This document shows positions 57,221-64,000 of a DNA stretch of 64,000 nt, piece after piece. How positions within the stretch are numbered: the stretch's first letter is position 1; every line of letters starts with the position of its first letter. The notes beneath the pieces were generated by a model. That model was not told the DNA's origin and searched no databases. It saw only the letters and a list, made by a program, of their open reading frames with translations. The stretch comes from Pseudomonas sp. GM78 (lineage in GTDB: Bacteria > Pseudomonadota > Gammaproteobacteria > Pseudomonadales > Pseudomonadaceae): contig NZ_AKJF01000064.1 of NCBI RefSeq assembly GCF_000282475.1, positions 1 to 64,000 of the forward strand. Direction: 5' to 3'. The position numbers and the translations under genes were made by a program.

Positions 57221-58947
57221 CAGAGCTCAGGCCCCATGGAAAAGTGCAATCGAATACCGCCATCATCATCCAGCGCATGGGCCAGGTCGAGGCGGATCGG
57301 CCCCACCGGAGAGATCCAGCGCACGCCGATACCGACCCCGGTCTTGAGGTTCGGCAGCTCAAGTGTATTAAAGGAGTTGCCCTGGTCGACGAAGGTCGCC
57401 ACACGCCATTTTTCCGCAACGGAATACTGGTATTCGGCGCTGGCGGTGACCATGTAGCGCCCACCGATGCGGTCACCCTGGTTGTTTTCCGGGGACAGGC
57501 TCTGGTAGTCGTAGCCACGCACACTCTGGTCGCCACCGGCGAAGAAGCGCAACGACGGCGGTATCGACTTGTAGCCGTTGGTGGCGCTGCCGCCGACCTG
57601 AACCCGACCGAGCAAGCGATGCTTGTCGAACACCGTGGTCAGGCCTTTGACCAGCGCGGTGCCGTACAGCAGGTTGTTATCGGACCCCAGGCCTTCCTTG
57701 GCGACCTTGCTTTCGAACTGCAGGCGATAACCGTTGTGCGGGTCGATGCGGTTGTCGCTTTTGAGGTACGAATAGCTCACACCGGGCATCAGCAGCGTAC
57801 TGAGGCCGGAGTCGTCGCCGAGGCGGTATTCCTCGCGTTGCCACTTGAGCGACACCACCCGTTGCCAGCCGCTGGGCAACTTGCTGTGCCACTCAGGGCC
57901 GACGGTCAGCAACTTGCTGAGGCTGTCCTTGTCGGCGATTTCTTCCTTCTGGTAACCACCGGCGAAGCGCAATTTGTCGGTCAGCGGCGGGTCCAGGGGA
58001 ATGTCGTAGAACAAGCCGACGTTTTGCCGCGGCGCCGAGATTTCGGTCTCCCAGCCATAACTGTGACCCTGAGGGTTGACCCAGTGCCGGGTCCAGTTGG
58101 CCTTGACCCGCGGGCCGACGTCGGTGGAATAACCCAGGCCCAGGCCCATGGTGCGTGGCTTGCGAGTCTCGAGCTTGACGTCCACCGGGATCACATCGTC
58201 CTTGGACGCGGTCGGCGCCGCGTCGACCCGCACGCCTTCGAAATAGCCGCTCGATTGCAGCGCCTGGTTGAGTTCGGCGATCAGTTCGGAGTCATACGGC
58301 GTGCCGGCCTTGAACGGCACCATGCGTTGCAGCAGGTCTTCGTCGAACGGCGTGTCACCTTCGAAACTGACCTTGCCCAGCGAATAGCGCGGGCCGCTGT
58401 CGTAGATCAGCTCGATATCGGCCACGCCGGCCCGCGGGTCGACCGACAACTTCTGGCGGGTAAAGTGGCCACTGAAAAAACCATAGCGCGAGGCCTGGTT
58501 CTGGATCAGGCGCTTTGCATCTTCATATTGACCGTGATTGAGGACCGCACCGGTTTGCAGGGCCTTGCTTTTGGGCACACGAAAGGCTTTGAGGCTGGCC
58601 GCCGGGCCGTCGACACGGATTGTGATATTGCGCAAACGCACCGGCTCGCCGGGCTCGATGGTCAATATCAGGCGCGGCGTCTTGCCGGCCTTTACCTCAC
58701 TGTCGATCTGCGGCTGGTAGTAACCCAAGGCCTGGGCGGCCTTGCGCGCCTGCTCCTCGGCGCCACGACTGAAGCGCAGCAAGGCTTCTTCGTCACGATC
58801 GCCGAGACTGCCGATATAGCCCTCTATATTGGCCTTCAGTGCATCGTTGGACGGTTTGATCCGCACATCCAATTCACTTTGCGCCAGTGCTGCGCAGCTG
58901 GTAATCAGCATCAGCACGCCACTGGTAATTCTTCCTGGAAACTTCAT
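57220..58947 (-). CDS. tamA: Translocation and assembly module outer-membrane protein TamA
   Basis: The product is 575 aa from ATG 58947; an in-frame ATG at 58965 is also possible. Signal peptide ending SCAALAQ, three POTRA-like domains (about residues 25-265) and a C-terminal 16-stranded Omp85 barrel. The conserved segment FFAGGDQSVRGYDYQSLSPE is the VRGY/F loop of Omp85 proteins; the C-terminus ends LHFSMGPEL. Pairs with tamB immediately downstream. Confidence 0.95.
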   Translation of the reverse strand: MKFPGRITSGVLMLITSCAALAQSELDVRIKPSNDALKANIEGYIGSLGDRDEEALLRFSRGAEEQARKAAQALGYYQPQIDSEVKAGKTPRLILTIEPGEPVRLRNITIRVDGPAASLKAFRVPKSKALQTGAVLNHGQYEDAKRLIQNQASRYGFFSGHFTRQKLSVDPRAGVADIELIYDSGPRYSLGKVSFEGDTPFDEDLLQRMVPFKAGTPYDSELIAELNQALQSSGYFEGVRVDAAPTASKDDVIPVDVKLETRKPRTMGLGLGYSTDVGPRVKANWTRHWVNPQGHSYGWETEISAPRQNVGLFYDIPLDPPLTDKLRFAGGYQKEEIADKDSLSKLLTVGPEWHSKLPSGWQRVVSLKWQREEYRLGDDSGLSTLLMPGVSYSYLKSDNRIDPHNGYRLQFESKVAKEGLGSDNNLLYGTALVKGLTTVFDKHRLLGRVQVGGSATNGYKSIPPSLRFFAGGDQSVRGYDYQSLSPENNQGDRIGGRYMVTASAEYQYSVAEKWRVATFVDQGNSFNTLELPNLKTGVGIGVRWISPVGPIRLDLAHALDDDGGIRLHFSMGPEL

Positions 58948-59010
58948 AGGCGCGGATGCTATCACGAGCGTGGAGCGTGATAGAGCCTGGCTTGCACAGA
59001 AAGTTCGACC

Positions 59011-59661
59011 TCAAGCTGTTGCTGTATGTAATACCTGCGGATTGGCGTGAAAAAACACGTGCTCGCGAATCGGCCCCACGGCCACCTCACCGATTTCCTC
59101 ATAGCCCTGGCGCTTGTAGAAGTCGAGATAACGAGGGTTGCCGGTGTCGAGAATCACACCTTGGGAGTTTTCATCCACCGCGCACCAGTTATGCACCGCC
59201 TGCAGCAACTGCTCACCAAAATGCTTGCCCTGGAATTGCGGGTGAACCCCCAGCAACGGCAGCACGTGCACCGAGTCGTTTGGCACGCAGGCAGCGACGG
59301 CGTCGTGATATTCAAGGTAGCGGCGGGTGCAGCGAAAACCGGTACTGAGCACCATGCGCAGGCGCCAGGCCCAACTTTCAGTCACCCCCAGGCGCCGCTG
59401 CGGCGGCGCGATCAGGGCGATGCCGATCAGCCGGTCATTGACCAGCAAGCCGATGGCCGGCAACTCCTGGAAAAAGTGCTGCTTGACCAACTCGCGCACG
59501 GTGGCACGCACCCGTTGCTCATAGCCGGGACGCTCGGCTTCGAACAGGTAGCTGAACGTCGGCTCATGGCGATAGGCCTGGTACAGCAGCGAGCGGGCTT
59601 CACGGGAGTAGCCACTGTCGAGCATGTGGATATCGGCAATGGCGGTCGAGGTTTCGGGCAT
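59011..59661 (-). CDS. GNAT-family N-acetyltransferase
   Basis: The product is 216 aa from ATG 59661, with GGGGAGA about nine bases upstream. The acetyl-CoA-binding motif is VHVLPLLGVHPQFQGKHFGE (about residues 140-159), followed by ILDTGNPRYLDFYKRQGYEE, a standard GNAT C-terminal half. The acceptor is unknown. It precedes tamA in the same direction but with a 63-bp gap. Confidence 0.85.
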   Translation of the reverse strand: MPETSTAIADIHMLDSGYSREARSLLYQAYRHEPTFSYLFEAERPGYEQRVRATVRELVKQHFFQELPAIGLLVNDRLIGIALIAPPQRRLGVTESWAWRLRMVLSTGFRCTRRYLEYHDAVAACVPNDSVHVLPLLGVHPQFQGKHFGEQLLQAVHNWCAVDENSQGVILDTGNPRYLDFYKRQGYEEIGEVAVGPIREHVFFHANPQVLHTATA

Positions 59662-59818
59662 GACGGTAAATCTCCCCGGGGCGCCGCTCACAACGGTGGC
59701 GCTCTTGTTGGTACGAGCCTCTGGGTGCGGGCACAGTTCCTTGTTGATTTCAAAACAGCGGTTTTGCTGGGCCTACCAAGGTATAGACCAACTTCGGGCT
59801 GAGTTAAACAAGTCGCAA

Positions 59819-59846
59819 CCTGTAGGAGCCAGGCTTGCCGGCGAAG
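59819..59846. repeat. Single degenerate REP arm
   Basis: CTGTAGGAGCCAGGCTTGCC followed by GGCGAAGG is a one-sided, slightly diverged copy of the REP arm seen at 30219; no second arm is present nearby. Confidence 0.6.
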
Positions 59847-59997
59847 GCGTCCTGAGGTGCGCCCCGCCAATGCTGGCGACGAAGCGAAAAGCGCTGACCT
59901 GACACCCACCGTACTAGCAGTTCTGATAGTAGGCAGAACCTGAAAACTAGCCGATGCTCACATTACAGTTTCTTGAGCCTTGCCCGGAGATCAGGCA

Positions 59998-61020
59998 ATG
60001 ACAACTACACGGCTTCAAACAGTATTGTGTCAGTACCGCTACGATGCGCTGGATCGCTCCATCACCTGGACGCCAGACCGGCAAGCCGGACTCCAGCGTT
60101 TTTTCTGCAAAGACCGTCTGGCCACGGAAATCCACAACGCTGCGCAGCGCAGCATCTTCCAGCACGACGACCAGGTGTTGGCGCAACAAAATCGTTGGGG
60201 CGATAACGTGGACACCACGCTGCTGGCAACCGATCACCAACGTTCAGTGTTGAACGCGGTGGACTCGACCCAGGCTCATCGTATTGCCTACACGCCTTAT
60301 GGGCATCGGCCGATTGGGAACGGTTTGTTGAGCCTGCTCGGGTTTAACGGTGAACGGCCCGACCTGGTGACTGGGCATTATCATTTGGGCAATGGGTATC
60401 GGCAGTTCAATCCGGTGTTGATGCGATTTAATAGCCCGGATGTGTTGAGTCCGTTTGGGAAAGGTGGGGTTAATGCTTATGCGTACTGTGGGAACGATCC
60501 GATAAACTGGACGGATCCAAATGGTAGTTTTCGGCTTTTCGGGATAGGGAAGAAAAGCATTTCAACTACAAACGCCGCCAATAAAGCCAACAAAATAGAC
60601 ACCCATGCGAAAAACCATTTCAATGAAGGCGAACTGAACCAGGCACTAAAAATCGATAAATACAATAGCAAGTCAATAGAGAAAATCGCTAACAAACTCG
60701 ATAATTATATAATGAATGCGAGGCACCACCTTGAAACAACAAAAAAAGCCCTAAACGGCACATTAGACAAAGGTAAAACCCAAGCAGACCTCAGGGGTAT
60801 CGGCAATGAAATCAAAGTACCCTTCATTAATACCACCGAAAGACTTATAAAAAACGCTGAAGCTCTCCTTTTAACTCCCCCCTCCAATCCAACCCTTAGA
60901 GTTAAGCAACAATACGAACTCTTCAAACAAATTGCTCCGCATTATTCTGCAGTGAAAGACCACATCCCAAATATAACTACCATTCTCAAAGAAAATTTAC
61001 TAGAAGTTCGCAAGACCTGA
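59998..61020 (+). CDS. Orphan RHS-core protein with variable C-terminal tip
   Basis: The product is 340 aa from ATG 59998 (GGAGAT upstream). The first ~175 residues are the end of an RHS shell: YRYDALDRSITWTPDRQAG, then the RHS core NGERPDLVTGHYHLGNGYRQ, FNSPDVLSPFGKGGVNAYAY and GNDPINWTDPNG. After this conserved DPNG the rest (about 165 aa) is Lys/Asn-rich, helical, unrecognised and encoded by AT-rich DNA, as expected for a swapped toxin tip. It is far shorter than a full RHS and lacks the N-terminal delivery region. No immunity gene follows. Confidence 0.85.
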   Translation: MTTTRLQTVLCQYRYDALDRSITWTPDRQAGLQRFFCKDRLATEIHNAAQRSIFQHDDQVLAQQNRWGDNVDTTLLATDHQRSVLNAVDSTQAHRIAYTPYGHRPIGNGLLSLLGFNGERPDLVTGHYHLGNGYRQFNPVLMRFNSPDVLSPFGKGGVNAYAYCGNDPINWTDPNGSFRLFGIGKKSISTTNAANKANKIDTHAKNHFNEGELNQALKIDKYNSKSIEKIANKLDNYIMNARHHLETTKKALNGTLDKGKTQADLRGIGNEIKVPFINTTERLIKNAEALLLTPPSNPTLRVKQQYELFKQIAPHYSAVKDHIPNITTILKENLLEVRKT

Positions 61021-61268
61021 AAGTGCATACATATTAAAAGCAAAAGTGGGGCAGATAGCCGGTGATCTTCATGCGCACGATCAGGATTGCGGTCGAGTTG
61101 TAGGCGCGAAGCTCGTTTGCGATAGCCGTCCGGCTTGAAATGATGAGTGCGGACTGAGACAACGCTATCGCGAGCAAGCTTTGCTACAGAGAGTAGGCTA
61201 CTGGCACCAACAGCTAGCCCCACGCCGGCATGTCAGCTAGCATCGCCCTTTTGCCAGGACTGCCGACC
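61021..61268. other. Non-coding gap after the RHS gene
   Basis: No gene seen on either strand. A degenerate REP-like arm (CTATCGCGAGCAAGC) lies near 61165-61180. Confidence 0.4.
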
Positions 61269-62081
61269 ATGAAGATCGTCTCCTTCAACATCAACGGGCT
61301 GCGCGCTCGCCCGCATCAGCTGGCGGCGCTGATCGAAAAGCATCAACCCGATGTGATCGGGTTGCAGGAAACCAAGGTCCATGACGACCAGTTTCCACTC
61401 GATGAAATCAAGGCCCTGGGCTACCACGTGTATTTCCATGGGCAGAAGGGTCACTACGGCGTCGCCCTGCTTTCTCGCCAGGAGCCGCTGGCCCTGCACA
61501 AAGGCTTCGCCACCGATGAAGAAGACGCGCAGCGCCGCTTCATCTGGGGCACCTTTGCCGACGCCAATGGCGTGCCCGTGACCATCATGAACGGTTACTT
61601 CCCACAGGGTGAAAGCCGCGACCACCCGACCAAGTTCCCGGCCAAGCAACGCTTCTACAGCGACCTGCAGGCGCTGCTGGAAAGCCAGTTCAAGAACGAC
61701 CAGCCACTGGTGGTGATGGGCGACGTGAACATTTCCCCGGAAGACTGCGACATCGGCATCGGCCCGGACAACATGAAACGCTGGCTGAAGACCGGTAAGT
61801 GCAGCTTCCTGCCGGAAGAGCGCGAGTGGATGGGCCGGCTGAAGAACTGGGGCCTGGTGGACAGCTTCCGCCACCTCAACCCGGATGCTGCCGATCGCTT
61901 CAGCTGGTTCGACTACCGCAGCCGCGGATTCGAAGACGAACCCAAGCGCGGGCTGCGGATCGACCTGATCCTGGCGTCCCACGCCCTGCTGCCACGGATC
62001 AAGGACGCGGGCGTGGACTACGAACTGCGCGGCATGGAAAAACCTTCGGATCATGCGCCGATCTGGTTGGAGTTGAGTTAA
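61269..62081 (+). CDS. xthA: Exodeoxyribonuclease III (AP endonuclease)
   Basis: Class II AP endonuclease and 3'-5' exonuclease in base-excision repair. The 270-aa protein has [18 protein letters not shown] (Asn ligand), [16 protein letters not shown] (metal Glu), [20 protein letters not shown] (Tyr), [15 protein letters not shown] (Asp, Asn), LRIDLILAS and [12 protein letters not shown] (catalytic His). ATG 61269 is preferred over 61230 because AGGA lies 9 bases upstream and the protein then begins like XthA. Confidence 0.96.
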   Translation: MKIVSFNINGLRARPHQLAALIEKHQPDVIGLQETKVHDDQFPLDEIKALGYHVYFHGQKGHYGVALLSRQEPLALHKGFATDEEDAQRRFIWGTFADANGVPVTIMNGYFPQGESRDHPTKFPAKQRFYSDLQALLESQFKNDQPLVVMGDVNISPEDCDIGIGPDNMKRWLKTGKCSFLPEEREWMGRLKNWGLVDSFRHLNPDAADRFSWFDYRSRGFEDEPKRGLRIDLILASHALLPRIKDAGVDYELRGMEKPSDHAPIWLELS

Positions 62082-62097
62082 GAAACCGCAGCCTGAT

Positions 62098-62128
62098 GAT
62101 CGTTCCCACGCTCTGCGTGGGAACGATC
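62098..62128. repeat. Short palindromic repeat (GTTCCCACGC type)
   Basis: GATCGTTCCCACGC and its exact complement form a 14-bp stem with a 3-base loop just after xthA. This palindrome is a common dispersed repeat in Pseudomonas and may act as a terminator. Confidence 0.75.
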
Positions 62129-62225
62129 AACGATCAGCCACCCTCGCCCCTACAGGGCTGTCATCTTTCGGAAATCTTTCTGACTTATTCTCCCGGCTCT
62201 TCCCTTGGTCTTGAAAGGTGCCGGC

Positions 62226-63566
62226 ATGTCGCTGCGCGGGTGGTTCCTGTTGATCCTCTGTGCCGGGCTGCCGTTGTCGGTAGCGGCCAGCGCCTTGCCG
62301 ATTCCCGGGCAAGGCCCGGTGCTGCGTATCCAGGGTTCCAACACCATTGGCGCGGCACTGGGGCCGGCGCTGGTCGAGGGCCTGATGAAAAAGCAGGGGC
62401 TGCTCAAGGTGCACCGCGAAGCGACGGAGCAGCCCAACGAGTCACGTATCGTCGGTGAAACCGAACAAGGCCGCAGGGTTGAAGTGGAGCTGGCGGCCCA
62501 CGGCTCCAGTACCGGCTTCACCGCGCTAAAAGCGGCAAGTGCCGATCTCGCCGCCTCCTCCAGGCCGATCAAGGACAGCGAGCTGGTCAGCCTGCAAGCA
62601 TTGGGCGACCTGAAAAGCGCCGCCGCCGAACAGGTCATCGCCATCGACGGGCTGGCAATCATCCTGCATCCGCAAAATCCGTTGCACACACTCGACACGG
62701 TGCAGCTGGCGCGTATTTTCAGTGGCGAGGTGAAAACCTGGGAAGAGATCGGCGGCCACGGCGGAGCCATCCATCTTTATGCGCGCGATGATCAGTCCGG
62801 CACCTACGACACCTTCAGGGAGTTGGTGCTCGGCGGTCATGGCAAAACCCTGAGCGGCAGCGCAAGACGTTTCGAGTCCAGCGAACAATTGTCCGACGCT
62901 GTCAGCCAGGACCCGCACGGCATCGGCTTTATCGGCCTGCCCTACGTGCGCTCGGCCAAGGCCGTGGCGATTGCCGACGGCCAGTCCATGGCCATGCTGC
63001 CGCTCAACAGCCTGATTGCCACGGAAGATTACCCGCTGTCCCGGCGCCTGTTCTTTTACCTGCCACCCAAGCGCAACAACCCTTGGGCCGAAGCACTGGT
63101 GGCCTTCGCGCAAAGCCGGCAGGGCCAGGCGATCGTCGCGGCCAATGGCTTCATCGCCCAGACGATCCAGGCCATGACGGTTTCGCCGAATGCGTTGATG
63201 CCCGAGGGCTACCAGGCACTGAGCCGCCACGCCATGCGCCTGACGGTGAACTTTCGCTTCGAAGAAGGCAGCGCCAGCCTGGACAACAAGGCCCGCCAGG
63301 ACCTGTCACGGGTGCTCGACTATATGAAGCAGCACGACAAGACCGATCGCCAGGTAACGCTGGTCGGGTTCGGCGATGCCAAGCTCGATCCGGCGCGCGC
63401 CGACCTGCTTTCAAAGCTGCGGGCCATGGCGGTGCGCCGCGAACTGGTGAAAAGTGGCGTGGTACTGCGTGACATTCGCGGTTTCGGCGCCGAGATGCCG
63501 GTGGCGGCCAACAGCGAGGATGAGGGGCGGATCCGCAATCGGCGGGTCGAGGTCTGGGTTCATTGA
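62226..63566 (+). CDS. PstS-like substrate-binding domain fused to OmpA domain
   Basis: The product is 446 aa from ATG 62226 (AAGGTG upstream), with a signal peptide (MSLRGWFLLILCAGLPLSVAASA). Residues about 30-310 are a PBP/PstS-like fold (IQGSNTIGAALGPALVEGL, YARDDQSGTYDTFRELVLGG). Residues about 330-446 are an OmpA-C domain that binds peptidoglycan (VNFRFEEGSASLDNKARQDL, VGFGDAKLDPARADLLSKLR, NRRVEVWVH). It is probably a periplasmic sensor or scavenger tethered to the wall; ligand (phosphate or another anion) is unknown. Confidence 0.88.
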   Translation: MSLRGWFLLILCAGLPLSVAASALPIPGQGPVLRIQGSNTIGAALGPALVEGLMKKQGLLKVHREATEQPNESRIVGETEQGRRVEVELAAHGSSTGFTALKAASADLAASSRPIKDSELVSLQALGDLKSAAAEQVIAIDGLAIILHPQNPLHTLDTVQLARIFSGEVKTWEEIGGHGGAIHLYARDDQSGTYDTFRELVLGGHGKTLSGSARRFESSEQLSDAVSQDPHGIGFIGLPYVRSAKAVAIADGQSMAMLPLNSLIATEDYPLSRRLFFYLPPKRNNPWAEALVAFAQSRQGQAIVAANGFIAQTIQAMTVSPNALMPEGYQALSRHAMRLTVNFRFEEGSASLDNKARQDLSRVLDYMKQHDKTDRQVTLVGFGDAKLDPARADLLSKLRAMAVRRELVKSGVVLRDIRGFGAEMPVAANSEDEGRIRNRRVEVWVH

Positions 63567-63571
63567 ATCTG

Positions 63572-63600
63572 TCGGGCCAGGTCGTTCAGACCTGGCCCGA
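63572..63600. terminator. Terminator between OmpA-fusion gene and ankyrin gene
   Basis: A 12-bp perfect stem (TCGGGCCAGGTC / GACCTGGCCCGA) with a 5-base loop between convergent genes. Confidence 0.85.
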
Positions 63601-63607
63601 AACGACT

Positions 63608-64000
63608 TCAGCCGAGCAGTTTTTCCAGTTGCGCAACGGTATCGACGGCGCCCATGGTTTTGGCGGCGTCCAGCGCGGTAATGCCGTTGGCGTCCTTGGC
63701 TTTCGGGTCGGCACCCTTGCCGATCAGGTAGTCGACGACTTCGACGCGGTTGAACATCGCGGCCATCATCAACGCGGTACGGCCGTCGAAGGACGAACCC
63801 TCGACCTGCGCGCCCCCTTCGACCAGGGCCTTGATCACAGCCAGGTCGCCCTTGAAGGCCGCGCCGGCAATCGGGCTCTGGCCGTTGTCATTGCGGATTT
63901 CCGGATCCGCCTTGTGTTCGAGCAGGACTTTTACCGTGTCCACGTGGCCGTGGTAGGCGGCCAGCATCAGCAAGGTGTCGCCCTTGTGATTGCGCAGGTT
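63608..64000 (-). CDS. Ankyrin-repeat protein (5' end outside the window)
   Basis: C-terminal part of a gene that enters from the right edge. At least 130 residues, made of four ankyrin repeats: GDTLLMLAAYHGHVDTVKVL, GQSPIAGAAFKGDLAVIKAL, GRTALMMAAMFNRVEVVDYL and GITALDAAKTMGAVDTVAQL. The frame stays open to the last base of the window, so the start lies beyond it. Such small ankyrin proteins often accompany catalase genes in Pseudomonas, which cannot be checked here. Confidence 0.85.
   Translation of the reverse strand, partial: NLRNHKGDTLLMLAAYHGHVDTVKVLLEHKADPEIRNDNGQSPIAGAAFKGDLAVIKALVEGGAQVEGSSFDGRTALMMAAMFNRVEVVDYLIGKGADPKAKDANGITALDAAKTMGAVDTVAQLEKLLG

Overview
The window is a chromosomal segment of a Pseudomonas, most likely of the P. 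fluorescens group. The evidence is the rbsBACRKD operon, the RsmE-type CsrA protein, the liu leucine-catabolism locus with an sRNA of the Crc-antagonist type beside liuE, a PrrF sRNA, tamAB, and many GTAGGAGC/GTGGGAGC REP doublets in intergenic gaps. Coding DNA is GC-rich. A few islands are clearly more AT-rich: the metalloprotease locus at 40.9-42.3 kb, the C-terminal tip of the RHS protein at 60.5-61.0 kb, and the sRNA region at 24.9-25.4 kb.

Layout. 0.1-7.1 kb: ribose uptake and catabolism operon on the minus strand (rbsB-rbsA-rbsC-rbsR-rbsK-rbsD-nucleoside hydrolase) behind a perfect LacI-type operator. 7.2-13.5 kb: small single-gene units, including a periplasmic glutaminase/asparaginase with AauR-like and sigma54 sites, an SOS-box-controlled pair ending in endonuclease I, rsmE, a Tat-exported beta carbonic anhydrase, and a small gene under a Fur-like box. 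13.5-16.4 kb: a solitary, unusual UvrD-like helicase next to a tandem duplication of tRNA-Val(GAC). 16.5-23.3 kb: gamma-glutamylputrescine oxidase-like enzyme, DoxX, MltF-like lytic transglycosylase, TatD, acyl-CoA dehydrogenase and a LysR regulator. 23.3-33.1 kb: leucine/isovalerate catabolism (liuR, liuE, acyl-CoA ligase, liuABCD) with three LiuR-type palindromes and a sigma54-dependent CrcY-like sRNA. 33.1-34.5 kb: an S24 repressor whose catalytic serine is replaced by alanine, a DUF6124-type gene and a PrrF sRNA. 34.6-39.4 kb: GntR-controlled polar amino-acid ABC transporter plus a cytoplasmic gamma-glutamyltransferase. 39.7-42.3 kb: M14 carboxypeptidase and a frame-disrupted metzincin lipoprotein. 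42.5-45.5 kb: catalase-family peroxidase and cytochrome b561 divergent from an ECF sigma/anti-sigma pair, with matching ECF promoters facing both ways. 45.7-53.4 kb: IclR regulator, polyamine-type ABC transporter and a three-part HcnABC-like dehydrogenase. 53.5-59.7 kb: tamA-tamB and an acetyltransferase. 60-64 kb: orphan RHS protein, exodeoxyribonuclease III, a PstS-like/OmpA fusion and the end of an ankyrin-repeat gene that runs off the window.

Most of this is core Pseudomonas metabolism and regulation. The parts that deserve attention are the HcnABC-like catabolic cluster, the ECF-catalase module, the SOS-controlled endonuclease operon, the catalytically altered S24 regulator, the solitary helicase and the RHS toxin-like tip. 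I saw no CRISPR array, prophage, integrase or intact insertion sequence.
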